Shown here one piece after another: positions 62,380-64,000 of a DNA stretch of 64,000 nt. The translations under genes and the position numbers were made by a program. The DNA is taken from assembly GCF_036669915.1 (NCBI RefSeq), contig NC_089318.1:19089422-19153421 (forward strand), given 5' to 3'. The DNA is from Pocillopora verrucosa. Lineage: Eukaryota; Cnidaria; Anthozoa; Scleractinia; Pocilloporidae. The notes under the pieces are model-generated. The model was given only the letters and a program-made list of their open reading frames with translations. It had not been told where the DNA came from and did no database searches. Position 1 is the first letter of the stretch; each line of letters opens with the position of its first letter.

Positions 62380-63509
62380 TGCCGAAAAGAGCACAACGCA
62401 TAAATTATGACTGACAATGCAATTGACGCCATGTGGTCACTCAGTATTCGTCACGCAAAATACGGTTTTGTCGAATTGCTCTCGCTTTAAAGGCTGACCT
62501 TTCGGTGACATACTTTGTTTGACGCTGAATTCTTGACTAATCTTTAGGCTACTCGTTTCACAAAGAGTCATAAAAGCCCACTAGACGCTTAGATCCCTCA
62601 TTGTAACGTTGCGTAAATTGAGTACAGCGGGTCTCGAAATTCTTACCCTGATTAACTAATATTCAAGTAGTGTTATTTAAATTTAGGTAGCGACAATTTT
62701 GCCAACAAAATAAGGACAACAAAACGATAAATTAATGATAATGTTCTTTATTGTAACAAATGGCTATGAAATGTAATCGAAATAAATTTTCAAGGGAGAG
62801 ATAATACAAATATTAGGAAAAGATAACATCGTAATATTCCCCAAAGTTAACAAACGTTTGAATTGGTAAAGAACGTGATAGCCGATAAAGAAATTACCCG
62901 CGAACCTAAAAGTACTCTGCCAACGATTTCGTTTTGTCTAATACCGTACGTTATCAGGATTATAATGACTTTTCAACGCATCAACAATTCATATCTCTCC
63001 CCTTGTGGGACTGACTTGAGCTGTTTTTATCTATAGTAAGAATCCCGTCAGTTATTTGCGGGCGATCCTCTTCGCATATTTTTTGTCAAACGAGCTAAGA
63101 ACTTATCAGGATGCCAGAAGAGTGCATGCATAATTAATATTAGTTTTCTGTTTTACTGCGAGTATCACCGTGACCATATCTTCAGAAGTACCATCGCTAG
63201 GTAAGCGACGTCATAATATCTTATTTTTCTAAGAGTTGTCTCCAAAAATCTCTTTATTTGATATGAAATCGAATCTACCTCTCACTTCTTTAACTACCAC
63301 AGGTGGATGTTTTAATTTTGGAAGCAGCTCATTCTATTTTTTTGAAAGAAAACGGTGTTTAACGCCTTGTCCTCACGTAGTGCTTTACCCATAGGTATAT
63401 CCTTGTCACAGCTTTCCCGTTCCATGAATAGGAACTTTATCGCTTTCTCGGCGAGTACTTCCTAAATATATCTGTAAAATATCGCTTTAACTAAAATTTC
63501 GACTTCTCT
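62380..63509. other. Unique intergenic DNA, nothing recognised
   Basis: No similarity to the other units and no supported gene. Confidence 0.45.
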
Positions 63510-64000
63510 CGAAACACACATGTTAAGTAAGATCGCCTCAGGTTTCGCACACTATTTGGCACGCATATAAACATACTTGTCAAGCAAGATTGACTACAAC
63601 ACACGTACTCTATTCAGCACGCACGAAACGCACATGTCAAATGAGATTGACTACAAGTATCGTGTTCTATTCGGCACGCACACAAAACGTACATGTTAAG
63701 TAAGGCGGACTTACTGTTACTTACTCTGTTCGGCACGCACAGATACGCACATTTCCAGTGAGATTGACCGCAACACTCGTACTCTATTCGGCACGCACAG
63801 AATTGCACATGTCAATTAACATTGAAAACGTCTCGCTCACTATTCGAGACGCACAAAAACGCATATGTAAAGCGAAATTGCCTCAAGTCTCGCACTCTAT
63901 TCAGCACGCACAGAAAACGCACATGTCGAGTGAGATTGACTACAAGTCTTGTGCTTTATTCGACACGCACAAAAACGCACATGTCAAGTAAGATTGCCTT
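63510..64000. repeat. Tandem satellite, about 58-bp period, runs off the window
   Basis: At least eight diverged units with shared blocks TCGGCACGCACA, AACGCACATGTCAAGT and GAGATTGACTACAA. Spacings between successive GCACGCAC blocks are about 55-59 bp from 63,618 to 63,964. It continues beyond 64,000. ORFs inside are a by-product of the repeat. Confidence 0.9.

Noticed and set aside
63614..63991. ORFs of 64-77 codons on both strands
   Set aside because: They arise from the 58-bp satellite and repeat its period.

Overview
The window is AT-rich eukaryotic DNA, most likely from a cnidarian and probably a stony coral or another anthozoan. The evidence is: genes split by GT-AG introns, intronless rhodopsin-like GPCRs in tandem, TRAF6-like RING/zinc-finger exons, remnants of Penelope-like and CR1/L2-like retroelements, many MITEs, and a 58-bp satellite at the right end. 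No bacterial signals were seen. The species is inferred from these families, not from a marker gene.

The window is built from a repeated unit of about 6-20 kb. Each unit holds (i) a plus-strand multi-exon gene encoding RING + TRAF-type zinc fingers + a heptad-repeat coiled coil + a CAP-Gly domain, (ii) a plus-strand single-exon class A GPCR, and (iii) one or two minus-strand class A GPCRs converging on it. Unit 1 (1-13,346): TRAF/CAP-Gly 3' end, intact GPCR 2143-3093, broken GPCRs 4613-5558 and 7547-8516, a decayed unknown gene 9687-11237, GPCR debris 12,939-13,346. Unit 2 (14,035-23,156): dead TRAF/CAP-Gly gene, internally deleted GPCR, nonsense-broken GPCR. Unit 3 (24,075-about 38,650): dead TRAF/CAP-Gly gene, two intact GPCRs (31,750-32,703; 35,489-36,433) and a third GPCR with a shortened tail (37,738-38,583). 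Unit 4 (41,403-61,066): a TRAF/CAP-Gly gene that stays open across nine exons (451 codons), with a 7.4-kb transposon in intron 1; its GPCR block is deleted, and a LINE and GPCR debris follow. Unit 5 (61,501-62,244): first two exons of another TRAF-like gene, then unrelated DNA and the satellite.

The TRAF/CAP-Gly proteins look like intracellular ubiquitin-signalling adaptors in which the usual C-terminal MATH/TRAF domain is replaced by a CAP-Gly domain, a fold otherwise linked to TRAF signalling through the deubiquitinase CYLD. The GPCRs are plasma-membrane receptors of unknown ligand. I see no direct evidence that the two families act in one pathway. Their co-duplication and birth-and-death are what the sequence shows.

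Mobile DNA explains much of the rest: a 7,444-bp TTAA-flanked transposon with long asymmetric inverted repeats and a decayed RNase H-like transposase; a Penelope-like 3' fragment with a well-formed hammerhead ribozyme; other hammerhead-like fragments; a dead CR1/L2-like LINE; a tRNA-derived SINE; and several MITEs, some nested.
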